Shown: in pieces, positions 28,794-39,807 of the stretch
Numbering within the stretch: position 1 is the stretch's first letter
Layout of the letters: every line of letters starts with the position of its first letter
Source of the DNA: Marinobacter sp. F4216
Lineage (GTDB): Bacteria; Pseudomonadota; Gammaproteobacteria; Pseudomonadales; Oleiphilaceae
NCBI RefSeq assembly: GCF_019931195.1
Contig: NZ_JAIOUO010000004.1
Span: 248,001-312,000, forward strand
Length of the DNA: 64,000 nt
Reading direction: 5' to 3'
Program-made: the position numbers and the translations under genes
Notes under the pieces: generated by a model
Databases searched by the model: none
Seen by the model: only the letters and a program-made list of their open reading frames with translations
What the model was told of the DNA's origin: nothing

Positions 28794-29432
28794 ATGACAC
28801 AGCCATCTTCCTGCCCCGACACCCCCACCGATGTCGCCAAACTCGACCGTCGAAGCTTCCTGAAAACCGGCCTGGGTGGCACCCTGTTCCTTGGTGCCGT
28901 CAGTACCACCATGACGCTTACCGGCTGCGCCTCATCCCCCTCTGAGCGCCTGCCAGCGGTGGGAACCCGGATGGATGCGCGCTATCAGTTCCGCTTCCTG
29001 ACCGACACCGATATCGAGATTTTCGAAGCGCTGCTTCCGGCCATTCTGGGCCCCAGCTTGCCAGAGCAGCCACAATCCCGGCGGCTGATCATCGCCCACA
29101 CCATCGAGCGCATGGATGCTGGCATCACCCAGTTTGGCCCGGCCAACCAGAGCGAGCTACGGCGCCTGCTTGATCTGCTGGGATTCAGCTTGACCCGCAT
29201 CACCATTGCCCGGGTCTGGTCCAGCTGGCCAGACGTGACCACTGGCGAAGCCGAAGCCTTCCTCCAGCGCTGGCAAAACAGCAGCATCGGGCTGTTCAAC
29301 AATGGCTACATGGCGCTGGTGAAAATCAGCAACGTCGCTTTTTATGGCCATCAGGACCAGTGGCACCTTTCCGGCTACCCGGGGCCACCCCAGTGGGCTG
29401 TCGAGGCCCTGCCCCAATTCAAAAACGCCTGA
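28794..29432 (+). CDS. laoB: Twin-arginine lipoprotein, gluconate-dehydrogenase-small-subunit-like (LaoB-like)
   Basis: A 212-residue protein with a Tat signal (R19-R-S-F-L-K) followed by a hydrophobic run and lipobox L-T-G-C45, predicting a Tat-exported lipoprotein. The mature part has no clear catalytic residues; its size and position before a GMC oxidase resemble the small subunit of gluconate 2-dehydrogenase-type complexes, which helps export or tether the flavoprotein. It is the middle gene of the lao-type operon, 33 bases before the oxidase. In Pseudomonas LaoB is required with LaoA, as I recall. Confidence 0.78.
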   Translation: MTQPSSCPDTPTDVAKLDRRSFLKTGLGGTLFLGAVSTTMTLTGCASSPSERLPAVGTRMDARYQFRFLTDTDIEIFEALLPAILGPSLPEQPQSRRLIIAHTIERMDAGITQFGPANQSELRRLLDLLGFSLTRITIARVWSSWPDVTTGEAEAFLQRWQNSSIGLFNNGYMALVKISNVAFYGHQDQWHLSGYPGPPQWAVEALPQFKNA

Positions 29433-29465
29433 TCCCACCATCCGCCCAGAAGTAATGGAGTCATC

Positions 29466-31058
29466 ATGTCAGTAAATGATCCTTTCACCGAAGGCCTGGA
29501 GTTAGGCTGGAAAGTCACGGACGGCGCCTCGCTTACGGAGAATCAGACCATTGAGGCCGATGTGGTGGTCATCGGCACCGGCGCCGGCGGTGGGACCAGC
29601 GCAGAAATCCTGGCGCGGGCCGGACTGTCAGTGATCCTTGTGGAAGAAGGCGGGCTGTACCACCAGAAAGACTTCAAAATGAACGAATTAACGGCCTACG
29701 CCAGCCTGTACCAGGATGGCATGAGCCGGGTAACACAGGATGGAGCCATCGCGATACTCCAGGGCCGCTGCGTCGGAGGTTCCACCACCGTGAACTGGAC
29801 GTCCAGCTTTCGCACCCCGGACGAAACGCTGAATTACTGGGCCAACCAGCTGGGCATGGGCGACCTCACCCCGGACGCGATGGCGCCCTGGTTTGATGGC
29901 CGAGAGCAACGCCACAACATCGAACCCTGGGCGGTTGATCCGAACACCAACAACGATGTCCTGCGGCAAGGCTGTGAACAGCTCGGCTACGCCTGGCAAA
30001 TCATCCCCCGCAACGTAAAAGGCTGCTGGAACCTGGGTTACTGTGGCGTTGGCTGCCCAACCAACGCGAAACAGGGCGCCCTGACCACCACCATCCCGGG
30101 TGCTCTGGCGAATGACACCACCCTGATTCACCGCCTGCGGGCGGATCGGCTGGTCATGAACCAGGATCGCATTGACCACCTGCTGGCCAGTGCCATGAGT
30201 GCTGACGGGGTATCACCCTCGGGAGTAACCGTCACACTGAAAGCCAGGCACTTTGTTGTGGCCGCCAGTGCCATCGGCTCGCCCGGATTGCTGTTGCGAT
30301 CGGACATTCCCGACCCCTTCAACCGAATCGGCAAGCGCTCCTTCCTGCACCCGGTGAATGCCACCACGGCAATCATGCCCGAGAAGGTTGAGCCGTATTA
30401 TGGCGCGCCTCAATCCATCTATTCCGATGAGTTCAACTTCAAGGAAGGTGTCGATGGGCCGGCAGGCTTCAAGTTAGAAGTACCTCCCCTGCATCCCGCC
30501 ATGTCTGCGGGCGTGATCCCTCACCATGGCCAGAAACAAATCGATGCCATGACCAACCTGCCGTGGACCCAGTCGACCCTTGCTCTGGTGCGGGACGGAT
30601 TCCATCCAGACAGCCCTGGCGGCAACGTGAGCCTTCGGGGTGATGGCAGCCCGGTTCTGGATTATCCGATCTCCGACTATCTGTGGACCGGCCTGCGCAA
30701 GGCGTTTGGCATTATGGCGGAGCTTCAGTTTGCTGCCGGTGCCAGAAAAGTGAGTTTCGTACACATGGATTCCGACTGGTACAGCAGTTGGGCCGAGGCC
30801 AGTGCCGCTCTCGACAAACTGCCTATGGAAGCTCACCGCGTCCGGCTGTTCACCGCTCATCAAATGGGCGGTTGTGGTATGGGGCGGCATCCCGAGAATT
30901 CCGTGGTCAGCAGCTTTGGCGAGCATCATCACGTCAGCAACCTGAGCGTGCACGATGCCTCGATTTTCCCCACCAGCATTGGCGCAAACCCCCAGCTGTC
31001 GGTGTATGCTTTGGCAGCAAGGAACAGCAGCCGACTGGCAAGTAAACTCACCGGATGA
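29466..31058 (+). CDS. laoA: GMC-family FAD-dependent alcohol dehydrogenase (LaoA-like)
   Basis: A 530-residue glucose-methanol-choline oxidoreductase. The FAD site is V-I-G37-T-G-A-G-G42 with V-E-E-G-G at the end of the Rossmann unit. G-R-C-V-G-G-S-T-T-V-N-W is the GMC signature 1 region, and the C-terminus carries H-Q-M-G-G and N-P-Q-L-S, the catalytic histidine/asparagine neighbourhood. It lacks its own signal peptide, so it may be exported with the Tat partner or work at the inner membrane. Expected reaction: long-chain primary alcohol to aldehyde, feeding the aldehyde dehydrogenase encoded first in the operon. Confidence 0.88.
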   Translation: MSVNDPFTEGLELGWKVTDGASLTENQTIEADVVVIGTGAGGGTSAEILARAGLSVILVEEGGLYHQKDFKMNELTAYASLYQDGMSRVTQDGAIAILQGRCVGGSTTVNWTSSFRTPDETLNYWANQLGMGDLTPDAMAPWFDGREQRHNIEPWAVDPNTNNDVLRQGCEQLGYAWQIIPRNVKGCWNLGYCGVGCPTNAKQGALTTTIPGALANDTTLIHRLRADRLVMNQDRIDHLLASAMSADGVSPSGVTVTLKARHFVVAASAIGSPGLLLRSDIPDPFNRIGKRSFLHPVNATTAIMPEKVEPYYGAPQSIYSDEFNFKEGVDGPAGFKLEVPPLHPAMSAGVIPHHGQKQIDAMTNLPWTQSTLALVRDGFHPDSPGGNVSLRGDGSPVLDYPISDYLWTGLRKAFGIMAELQFAAGARKVSFVHMDSDWYSSWAEASAALDKLPMEAHRVRLFTAHQMGGCGMGRHPENSVVSSFGEHHHVSNLSVHDASIFPTSIGANPQLSVYALAARNSSRLASKLTG

Positions 31059-31122
31059 TCTTCACCGTTTTGGGAAATCGGGCAAACTGGTATCCTATAC
31101 AGCCCGACGAGAGGAGCGATGA

Positions 31123-31866
<744 letters not shown>

Positions 31867-31890
31867 AGGTCGCTCTCAGGGGACGCTGAC

Positions 31891-33171
31891 TTACAGCAGG
31901 GGCGGCAGCGGAAACTCCGTCCCGTTAACATCCAGAACCAGATCTTCCATCTTCCCGTTCATCACCAGCCGGTCACCTTCGGACACCAGCAGGCCCTCTT
32001 TGATCAAGGGCGCCATCTGTAGCCGCAGATCCGGATAATTGTCGATCAACGCCCGTGGCAGACTCAGCCCGAAATCCCCGGTCAGCTGCTGCATGACCAG
32101 CAGCATTCCGGCCTTCTGCTCCCCGGAGAGTTCCGGGTGGCGGATTTCTGCGTGCCCGGTGATCTCACCCTCCGGGGTCGTTACCATCAGCTCCGGCATA
32201 GCTAGCGAAAAACCCGCTGCTGCAACATCCCGCAATGAAGAGCTCACCTGATCCATAACCGCATGCCCCTGCTCCTGAGCCGCCAAGCTTCCGTCGGCAT
32301 GCAGAGCCTGCATACTGGAAAAGGCGTCCAGAAAGGCATTCCAGCTGGCGATATCCAGATTATTCAGTGACAAGCCAAGCTGGTGAGGGCCGTACGACTG
32401 GTCACCCTGAATAACCTCATCCACATTCAGGGCAACTGACGAACTCAGACGAGTATCGTTGTGCTGCGCCTCTGCCTGAGTGTTCATGCGCAGGCCCTGT
32501 AACCGGGTAGCAGGCAGGCCCGGTTGAGCCATCTCAACGGAACCAACCGAAAAATCCATCTGACCGGTCCATACATCACCGGCCAGGTGCTCCATGTCCT
32601 GCTCCATGTGCAGGTCAGCAAGCCGGATATCCAGCTCGGGACCCGACAGGCTGACGGACGGCCAAACCATCAGCGCCCGCGACCTGGCCCCGGCACCGGC
32701 CAGTTCCAATCGTGCGAGACCTCCGCTTGTCGTCAATGACTCGCCGGTACTGGCATCACTGATGGTCATCAGCGGCGCCTCCAGCTCCAGCGTAGCCTTG
32801 CCCCACAGGCGAGTTTCCAGCGTCAGCTTTGGCTCCGCCTCCGGAAACCAGTCAGTTCCAGCAGGTGACCAGCCACCCTCGGGCTCAAACGACAACAGGC
32901 TTCCGACTACCCCATGACTCACCCGGGCATGGTAGTGCCAGCGATGGGATTCACCGGTCTCCGGGTTGGAAAACACCAGAACGCCTTCGACATCCGAACC
33001 CAGCACACCCCGGCGATAATCGGCCGTTTCCATCTGTAAAAATGGCTGTGCCCGATTCATCTCCTCAGTGGCTTGCTGCCACTGGATTTCAGTGACATAG
33101 CCCACCACCCAGGGCAAGGCGCCTGTCACCGCGAGGGTAACGGCACCAGCAATCATCCATGATTTTTTCAC
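31891..33171 (-). CDS. YdgA-family (DUF945) protein
   Basis: A 426-residue protein with a single N-terminal anchor (V-K-K-S-W-M-I-A-G-A-V-T-L-A-V-T-G) and a long beta-rich periplasmic part, the layout of YdgA/DUF945 proteins. Function is unknown for the family. I chose the GTG at 33171, since GGAG sits 7 bases before it and K-K-S starts match the family; a GTG at 33189 that overlaps the ppk1 stop (GTGA) is the alternative. Either way it is coupled to ppk1. Confidence 0.85.
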   Translation of the reverse strand: MKKSWMIAGAVTLAVTGALPWVVGYVTEIQWQQATEEMNRAQPFLQMETADYRRGVLGSDVEGVLVFSNPETGESHRWHYHARVSHGVVGSLLSFEPEGGWSPAGTDWFPEAEPKLTLETRLWGKATLELEAPLMTISDASTGESLTTSGGLARLELAGAGARSRALMVWPSVSLSGPELDIRLADLHMEQDMEHLAGDVWTGQMDFSVGSVEMAQPGLPATRLQGLRMNTQAEAQHNDTRLSSSVALNVDEVIQGDQSYGPHQLGLSLNNLDIASWNAFLDAFSSMQALHADGSLAAQEQGHAVMDQVSSSLRDVAAAGFSLAMPELMVTTPEGEITGHAEIRHPELSGEQKAGMLLVMQQLTGDFGLSLPRALIDNYPDLRLQMAPLIKEGLLVSEGDRLVMNGKMEDLVLDVNGTEFPLPPLL

Positions 33172-33185
33172 AGCGAATCTCCGTA

Positions 33186-35330
33186 TCACGGTTTGCCCGC
33201 CAGGCGCTCCAGCAGCACCAGCTGGGAGGCGAACCGATCTTCCTCTTCGGCTGGCTGGTTCTGGACATACTGACCATCCGGTTGCAGCTCCCAGGACTGG
33301 CAGTTATCCGCCAGGTAGGTATCCAGATCCTCCCGCAGCCTTGCGACCAGATCCGGATCCTCTATCGGGAATGCCACCTCAACCCGGCTGAGAAGGTTTC
33401 GTTCCATGCCATCAGCACTGGAGCAATACACCTGCGGGCGACCGCTGTTGCCAAAGTAATACACCCGGGTGTGTTCCAGGAACCGGCCAATGATGGAGCG
33501 CACCCGGATGTTCTCCGACAACCCGGGCACGCCGGGCCGCAAACAGCAGATACCGCGAATGATCAGGTCAATTTGGACTCCAGCCTGGGAGGCCCGGTAC
33601 AGGGCTTTGATCAGCTGGGGTTCGGTCAGGGAGTTGAACTTGAAGACCAGACGACCTTTTTCGCCCAGGGCGGCCTCGCGCTCGATCAGTTCCAGCAAAC
33701 GCGAATGCAAGGTGAATGGCGCGTGGAAAAGCTTCTTGATTTTCAGCGCCTTGCCCATACCGGTGAGCTGTTGGAACAGCTTGTTCACGTCATCACCGAT
33801 GGATTCATCGCAGGTCATGTAGCTGTAATCGGTATACAACCGCGCGTTACCAGCATGGTAGTTGCCGGTTCCCAGATGCACATACCGACGCAAACGGCCC
33901 TCTTCCCTTCGTACCACGAGAATCATCTTCGAGTGGGTTTTGTAACCCACTACCCCATAGACCACGATGACGCCGGCTTCCTGCAACCTCGAGGCGAGCT
34001 CCAGGTTCTCCGCTTCACTGAAGCGGGCCCGCAACTCGATCACCGCGGTTACTTCCTTGCCCCGCTGGGCTGCATCGGCCAGGGCGGCGACGATTTCAGA
34101 ATCGACGCCGGTCCGATACAAGGTCTGCCGGATCGCCAGCACGTGCGGGTCTTTGGCCGCCTGGCGGAGAAGATCCACCACCGGGCTGAAGTTCTCGAAC
34201 GGGTGCAGCAACAGAATAGGGCGCTTGCTGATGCTGTCGAACATCGAATCTTTGCTGCGAATCTGTTTCGGAATGCTCGGGGAGAACGCGGAATAGTTCA
34301 GATCCGGGCGATCCACGAGTCCACTCACCGCCATCAGGCGGGTCAGGTTCACCGGCCCATGCACCCGGTACAGATCCCGCTCGGTCAAGCCGAACTCGGT
34401 GAGCAGGAACTGGGTCAGTTCCTCCGGACAGTTATCCGCAACTTCCAGCCGGACACCATCGCCAAAACGACGACTGAGCAACTCGCCGCGCAGGGCGGAG
34501 GCGAGGTCTTCGAGATCATCCTCCAGCTCCAGGTCGGCATTCCGCGTCAGGCGGAACTGATAACAGCCCTTGACCTCCATGCCCGGGAACAGCTCATCGG
34601 CATGGGCGTGAATCATCGACGACAGAAACACCAGGTTCTCACCGCCAGTGCATACTTCATCTGGCAGGCGCACCAGCCGCGGCAGGGAACGGGGTGCAGG
34701 TACAATGGCCAGGCCGGTTTCCCGGCCAAAGGCGTCCTTGCCGTCCAGCTCGACAATAAAGTTCAGGCTCTTGTTCACCAGCCGTGGAAACGGGTGAGAG
34801 GGGTCCAGCCCAATGGGGCTGACCACCGGCAGGATTTCATCTTCAAAGTAATTGCGCACCCATTCGGCCTGGGCAGGCGTCCATTCGCGCCGGCGGACGA
34901 AATGGATGTCTTCTTTCTCCATTTCAGGGATCAGTACATTGTTCAGGATCTCGTACTGCTCCTGAATGTACTCGTGGGCCACGCGGCTGATCTCCGCCAG
35001 CGCCTGTTCCGGCATCAGGCCATCCATCCCGACGGTTTCCCGGCCATACTTCATCTGCTGACGCAGCCCGGCAACACGGATCTCAAAAAACTCGTCCATA
35101 TTGCTGCTGAAGATGCAGCAAAAAATCAGCCGGTTGATCAGCGGATGCGTGGTATCCAGCGCCTGCTTGAGTACCCGGTAATTGAATTGCAGCAGGCTGA
35201 TTTCCCGGTTGAAATAGTTTTCGCTGGCGTCCAGATCAATGACGTTGAGTTCAGAGTCCTCGGACTCCGCCCCGGCGACCACCCCCGTGCCGGCTTCCGC
35301 GCCCGGGTCTTGCGTGATTTCCGTTGCCAT
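33186..35330 (-). CDS. ppk1: Polyphosphate kinase 1
   Basis: A 714-residue PPK1 that polymerises the gamma-phosphate of ATP into polyphosphate. The four domains are N (from Y-F-N-R-E-I-S-L-L-Q-F-N), head, C1 and C2; catalytic histidine lies in G-Y-K-T-H-S-K-M-I-L, and a second conserved histidine in R-R-Y-V-H-L-G-T-G-N-Y. S-S-N-M-D-E-F-F-E-I-R is a family block. The ATG at 35330 has AAGGAT 6 bases upstream, better than two starts further up. It lies between hemB and DUF945. PhoBR and a phosphate transporter are also in the window. Confidence 0.96.
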   Translation of the reverse strand: MATEITQDPGAEAGTGVVAGAESEDSELNVIDLDASENYFNREISLLQFNYRVLKQALDTTHPLINRLIFCCIFSSNMDEFFEIRVAGLRQQMKYGRETVGMDGLMPEQALAEISRVAHEYIQEQYEILNNVLIPEMEKEDIHFVRRREWTPAQAEWVRNYFEDEILPVVSPIGLDPSHPFPRLVNKSLNFIVELDGKDAFGRETGLAIVPAPRSLPRLVRLPDEVCTGGENLVFLSSMIHAHADELFPGMEVKGCYQFRLTRNADLELEDDLEDLASALRGELLSRRFGDGVRLEVADNCPEELTQFLLTEFGLTERDLYRVHGPVNLTRLMAVSGLVDRPDLNYSAFSPSIPKQIRSKDSMFDSISKRPILLLHPFENFSPVVDLLRQAAKDPHVLAIRQTLYRTGVDSEIVAALADAAQRGKEVTAVIELRARFSEAENLELASRLQEAGVIVVYGVVGYKTHSKMILVVRREEGRLRRYVHLGTGNYHAGNARLYTDYSYMTCDESIGDDVNKLFQQLTGMGKALKIKKLFHAPFTLHSRLLELIEREAALGEKGRLVFKFNSLTEPQLIKALYRASQAGVQIDLIIRGICCLRPGVPGLSENIRVRSIIGRFLEHTRVYYFGNSGRPQVYCSSADGMERNLLSRVEVAFPIEDPDLVARLREDLDTYLADNCQSWELQPDGQYVQNQPAEEEDRFASQLVLLERLAGKP

Positions 35331-35387
35331 AGTTACATCCTTTTTCACTGCGCCCATGCTTTGGCCTGAGCCAGGCACTCCAGAATC

Positions 35388-36557
<1,170 letters not shown>

Positions 36558-36564
36558 TCATAAA

Positions 36565-36587
36565 CCGGCCGGACAGTTCTGCCCGGC
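36565..36587 (-). terminator. Possible terminator after the SutA-like gene
   Basis: GGCCGG/CCGGCC arms with a 10-base loop, read on the minus strand about 15 bases past the small gene's stop and followed by GGTTTA, a weak T-tract. Confidence 0.4.
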
Positions 36588-36602
36588 CTGAAAAGACAAG
36601 GC

Positions 36603-36956
36603 TTACAGTGAGCGATTATTGAATCCGACACCGACCTTGCGAGGCGTATCAGAACGAAGCGTGGTGTCCACTTCCTGAATCCGACCACCGCCACTGAGGA
36701 ACGCCTCGATATCTGCTTCTAATTGGGCGCGGACCCTGGCCCGACTGGCGAGGGAATGGCCGCCGTCATTGTCACCGCTCCAGCTCCCGGATTGCTCCAG
36801 GTTGCTTTCGTCGAATTCGCTCATGAACCTCTCTCCATCAACGAAAACAGTCGTTGGAGTGCCGCCCGCTCCAGAGAGGGCTACACTCAGTCTCGGCGAC
36901 GCGCCCTTTGGCATCACCTTGGCGACTTTATAATCCGGTTTTTTGGGCCGCGCCAT
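36603..36956 (-). CDS. Small acidic protein, C-terminus SutA-like
   Basis: A 117-residue protein: basic start (MARPKKPDYKVAKVMPKG), acidic disordered middle (FDESNLEQSGSWSGDNDGG) and conserved-looking end (EAFLSGGGRIQEVDTTLRSD). From memory, the end resembles SutA of Pseudomonas, an RNA polymerase-associated slow-growth regulator with disordered tails, notably the E-F-L-x-x-G-G-K-[IV]-Q-E core. The N-terminal basic tail is not shared. Assignment by short motif only; a search is needed before naming it. It lies alone between hemB and a TetR gene. Confidence 0.6.
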   Translation of the reverse strand: MARPKKPDYKVAKVMPKGASPRLSVALSGAGGTPTTVFVDGERFMSEFDESNLEQSGSWSGDNDGGHSLASRARVRAQLEADIEAFLSGGGRIQEVDTTLRSDTPRKVGVGFNNRSL

Positions 36957-37063
36957 CCACCGTTAATTAATTTTTTGTTAGGTTTTAACAGCAATTACAA
37001 CCTGTTGATTTTTTTAGGCACCAAATCCGGAGATAATAGGCAGTCGGACGTTGACACAAAGAA

Positions 37064-37077
37064 TGAATATTGATTCA
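37064..37077. repeat. Candidate operator upstream of TetR/acyl-CoA dehydrogenase operon
   Basis: TGAAT-ATTG-ATTCA inverted repeat, 20 bases before the TetR start. TTGACA at 37051-37056 is a perfect -35 but no good -10 lies 17 bases later. The pair suggests an autoregulated promoter overlapped by a TetR site; inference. Confidence 0.4.
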
Positions 37078-37096
37078 CTATTTCCAAGGGAGCCCC

Positions 37097-37729
37097 ATGG
37101 CCTACCGGGAAACTGAGAAGATGCGCCAGCGCAAGGCGATGGCGCGACAAAAAATTGTTGACTGCACCTACGCCTGCGTCTCAGACGGTGGATTCCGAAG
37201 TGCACGAATCACTCGGATCGCGGCTCTGGCAGACGTTGCAACGGGAACCATTTACCGGCATTTCGAGTCCAGAGAAGACCTGTTCGCCGAAGTCTTTCGC
37301 CTCGCGACTCAACGTGAAGTGGACAAGGTAGCGGAAGCACTGGCAACTGAAGGCGATGTAACTGCGCGTCTTGAGCATGCCCTTCGCCAGTTTGCCGAGC
37401 GGGCCATTCGTGGCCCGGTCATGGCCTGGTCGCTGATCGCAGAACCCGTAGACCCGAAAGTGGAAGAGGAACGACTGAAGTACCGAAGGGCGTACGCAGC
37501 CTTGTTCGAAGGAGCGATCCGGGAAGGCATTCAGAACCAGTGCATTCCCGACCAGGACGCCAGCCAGAGCAGTACCTGCCTGGTGGGCGCCATCGCGGAA
37601 AGCCTGGTCGGACCATTATCCCCGGCGCAAGCAGACGGTAACGTCTCCATTGCAGCGGAAGACAAAGACAGGCTGGTTAACTCCATCATTCGCTTTTGCA
37701 TGCAGGGGTTAACGGGCGCACGGAACTAA
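37097..37729 (+). CDS. TetR-family transcriptional regulator
   Basis: A 210-residue TetR protein. The helix-turn-helix is in I-T-R-I-A-A-L-A-D-V-A-T-G-T-I-Y-R-H-F-E-S-R (about 37-58). The ATG at 37097 has AAGGGAG upstream and was chosen over a start nine codons earlier. It is only 10 bases before an AidB-like acyl-CoA dehydrogenase on the same strand, so it probably regulates its own operon. The ligand is likely an acyl-CoA or related compound, but that is inferred from the partner gene. Confidence 0.88.
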   Translation: MAYRETEKMRQRKAMARQKIVDCTYACVSDGGFRSARITRIAALADVATGTIYRHFESREDLFAEVFRLATQREVDKVAEALATEGDVTARLEHALRQFAERAIRGPVMAWSLIAEPVDPKVEEERLKYRRAYAALFEGAIREGIQNQCIPDQDASQSSTCLVGAIAESLVGPLSPAQADGNVSIAAEDKDRLVNSIIRFCMQGLTGARN

Positions 37730-37739
37730 AACGAGGCAC

Positions 37740-39440
37740 ATGATGGACGCTCAGCGGTCTGACTATGACACCTTCACCACCGGTACGGACCGCTGTCTGG
37801 CGACGACCCACGAGGTCATCAACCAGCCACCGGTGCTGCAAGACTACAACCTGTTCGAGCAAGACACCGCACTGCGCGAGGCCGCCTCTCGCGAAGGGGC
37901 CAACTGGGCCCGGGAGGAGCTGAACCGATACGGAGCGCTGACCGGGACCGCTGAGATGATCCATCGGGGTTTCGAGGCCAACCGTTTCAAACCGGTTTTC
38001 CACAGCCATGACCGCTTTGGCCATCGCATCGATGCCGTCGAGTTTCACCCGTCCTACCACGACCTGATGCGCACAGGCCTGGAACACGGGCTTCACAGCA
38101 GCCCTTGGACCCGGAGCGGAAACGGCGCGCACGTTGCCCGAGCGGCCAAGTACTACATGCATTCGCAGGTCGAGGCGGCTCACTGCTGCCCGATTACCAT
38201 GACCTTCGCGGCCATCCCCACCATCCGCCACCAGGCTTCGCTGGCCCAGGTATGGGAAACCAGGATTCTGGCAAATCGGTACGATCCTGCCAACAAACCG
38301 GACAGCCAGAAAGATGCCGTGACCATCGGCATGGCGATGACCGAAAAACAGGGCGGCAGTGATGTGCGCGCCAACACCACCAAAGCTTTTGCCATCGGTA
38401 AGGAAGGCCCGGGCGAAGCCTATGAACTGGTCGGTCACAAGTGGTTCATGTCAGCACCTATGTGCGACGCTTTCCTGGTGTTGGCGCAATCCCGGGGTGG
38501 ATTGTCCTGCTTCCTGATGCCGCGCTGGCGTCCGGATGGCAGCAAGAATCCCTGCCAACTGCAGCGTTTGAAAGACAAAATGGGCAACGTCGCCAACGCT
38601 TCTGGTGAAGCCGAGCTGCGTGGGGCTCTGGCATGGATGGTTGGTGAAGAAGGCCGTGGCGTCCCCACCATCATCGAGATGGTCGCCCTGACTCGCTTCG
38701 ATTGTATGATCGGCAGTGCCGCCGGCATGCGGCAAGCGATCGCCCAGGCCAGCCACCACGCCCGTCATCGCAGTGCCTTTGGCCACAAACTGGCGGACCA
38801 GCCACTGATGCAGAACGTACTCGCAGATCTGGCCATAGAAAGCGAAGCTGCGCTGGCCTTCACCATGCGTATGGCCCGTGCGCTGGATCACCAGGACCAG
38901 GAACACGAACGACTGCTGACACGACTCGCGACCCCGGTTGGCAAGTACTGGATCTGCAAGCGCTCGCCCAATCTCGCCTATGAAGCCATGGAATGCATCG
39001 GCGGCAATGGCGTGATGGAGGACTCCATCATGCCCCGGCTGTTCCGGGAATCACCGGTTAATGCCATCTGGGAAGGCAGTGGCAACATCCAGTGCCTCGA
39101 CACCCTGCGAGCCATGCACAAGGCGCCGGAAACCCTCGACGCCTTCCTGAGTGAGGTATCACTGGCCCGGGGCGCGGACGCCCGATTCGACCGCTTCCTC
39201 GATCATCTGCAAAAGGATACCGGCGATCTGAGCGACGCCGAATACCGGGCCCGCAATCTGGTGGACCGCATGGCGCTGGCCCTTCAGGCGGCACTGCTGC
39301 TTCAGCACTCCGATCAGGCAGTGGCCGACGCCTTCTGTGCCACCCGCCTCACCCCACACGGTGGGCTGAACTTTGGCAACCTACCGGCTGACACCGACGC
39401 CAAAGCCATTCTCAAACGGGCGACACCTGTAGTAGATTGA
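37740..39440 (+). CDS. AidB-like acyl-CoA dehydrogenase
   Basis: A 566-residue flavoprotein of the AidB branch of acyl-CoA dehydrogenases. FAD and substrate segments are M-T-E-K-Q-G-G-S-D-V-R and H-K-W-F-M-S-A-P-M-C-D-A-F; the C-terminal Y-E-A-M-E-C-I-G-G-N-G-V-M-E-D and A-I-W-E-G-S-G-N-I-Q block is diagnostic, with the catalytic glutamate in W-E-G-S-G. About 170 residues longer than ordinary acyl-CoA dehydrogenases, as for AidB. E. coli AidB binds DNA and resists alkylation, whereas many relatives are dehydrogenases for uncertain acyl-CoAs. It is co-transcribed with the upstream TetR gene. Confidence 0.87.
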   Translation: MMDAQRSDYDTFTTGTDRCLATTHEVINQPPVLQDYNLFEQDTALREAASREGANWAREELNRYGALTGTAEMIHRGFEANRFKPVFHSHDRFGHRIDAVEFHPSYHDLMRTGLEHGLHSSPWTRSGNGAHVARAAKYYMHSQVEAAHCCPITMTFAAIPTIRHQASLAQVWETRILANRYDPANKPDSQKDAVTIGMAMTEKQGGSDVRANTTKAFAIGKEGPGEAYELVGHKWFMSAPMCDAFLVLAQSRGGLSCFLMPRWRPDGSKNPCQLQRLKDKMGNVANASGEAELRGALAWMVGEEGRGVPTIIEMVALTRFDCMIGSAAGMRQAIAQASHHARHRSAFGHKLADQPLMQNVLADLAIESEAALAFTMRMARALDHQDQEHERLLTRLATPVGKYWICKRSPNLAYEAMECIGGNGVMEDSIMPRLFRESPVNAIWEGSGNIQCLDTLRAMHKAPETLDAFLSEVSLARGADARFDRFLDHLQKDTGDLSDAEYRARNLVDRMALALQAALLLQHSDQAVADAFCATRLTPHGGLNFGNLPADTDAKAILKRATPVVD

Positions 39441-39468
39441 AACTTTGACGCGGTAAGTGTGAAGCACT

Positions 39469-39807
39469 ATGTCTGAAGCCCTGAGAAAACTCCTGAACCA
39501 GCCAACGGCCAAGCCGGTCATCACGCCCCACGTGGGCGTTCTTACCCTGCATTTCCAGCTCTATGGCTGCGAGGATCTCAAAGCCAAGCGCAAGGTCTTC
39601 ACTGCACTCCGGGCGGTATGGGGCAAGGAGCCGGATCTGGCGGTGTCCGAAACGGCGGACCAGGATTCCCTGGACTGTGCCACCTGGACCATCGCGGCCC
39701 TGGGCACCTCCTCCCAACTGATCACCCAGCGCCTGGACCAGGTCGAAAAGGCCATCGCCGACCGGGTGGATGCGGCCATACTCGACATCCACCGGGAGAT
39801 TCTCTGA
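39469..39807 (+). CDS. DUF503 (YlxP-like) family protein
   Basis: A 112-residue protein. H-V-G-V-L-T-L-H-F-Q-L-Y-G-C-E-D-L-K-A-K-R-K-V matches the DUF503 start (V-G-V-L-x-L-x-L-x-x-P-x-x-x-S-L-K-x-K-R), followed by A-x-S-E-T-A-D-Q-D. In Firmicutes YlxP sits in the nusA-infB operon and may be a ribosome-binding factor; the role here is unknown. It lies 28 bases after the acyl-CoA dehydrogenase. Confidence 0.8.
   Translation: MSEALRKLLNQPTAKPVITPHVGVLTLHFQLYGCEDLKAKRKVFTALRAVWGKEPDLAVSETADQDSLDCATWTIAALGTSSQLITQRLDQVEKAIADRVDAAILDIHREIL

Noticed and set aside
33159..35369. 736-codon open frame opposite ppk1
   Set aside because: It is the antisense shadow of ppk1, which has full family motifs; the shadow has no recognisable domain and no ribosome site.
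36563..36590. REP-like element
   Set aside because: The GC-rich hairpin occurs once in the window as far as I can see; a terminator is simpler.
37740..39440. Mobile DNA-repair island around the AidB-like gene
   Set aside because: Base composition, codon use and neighbours are ordinary; no integrase, repeat or tRNA edge.
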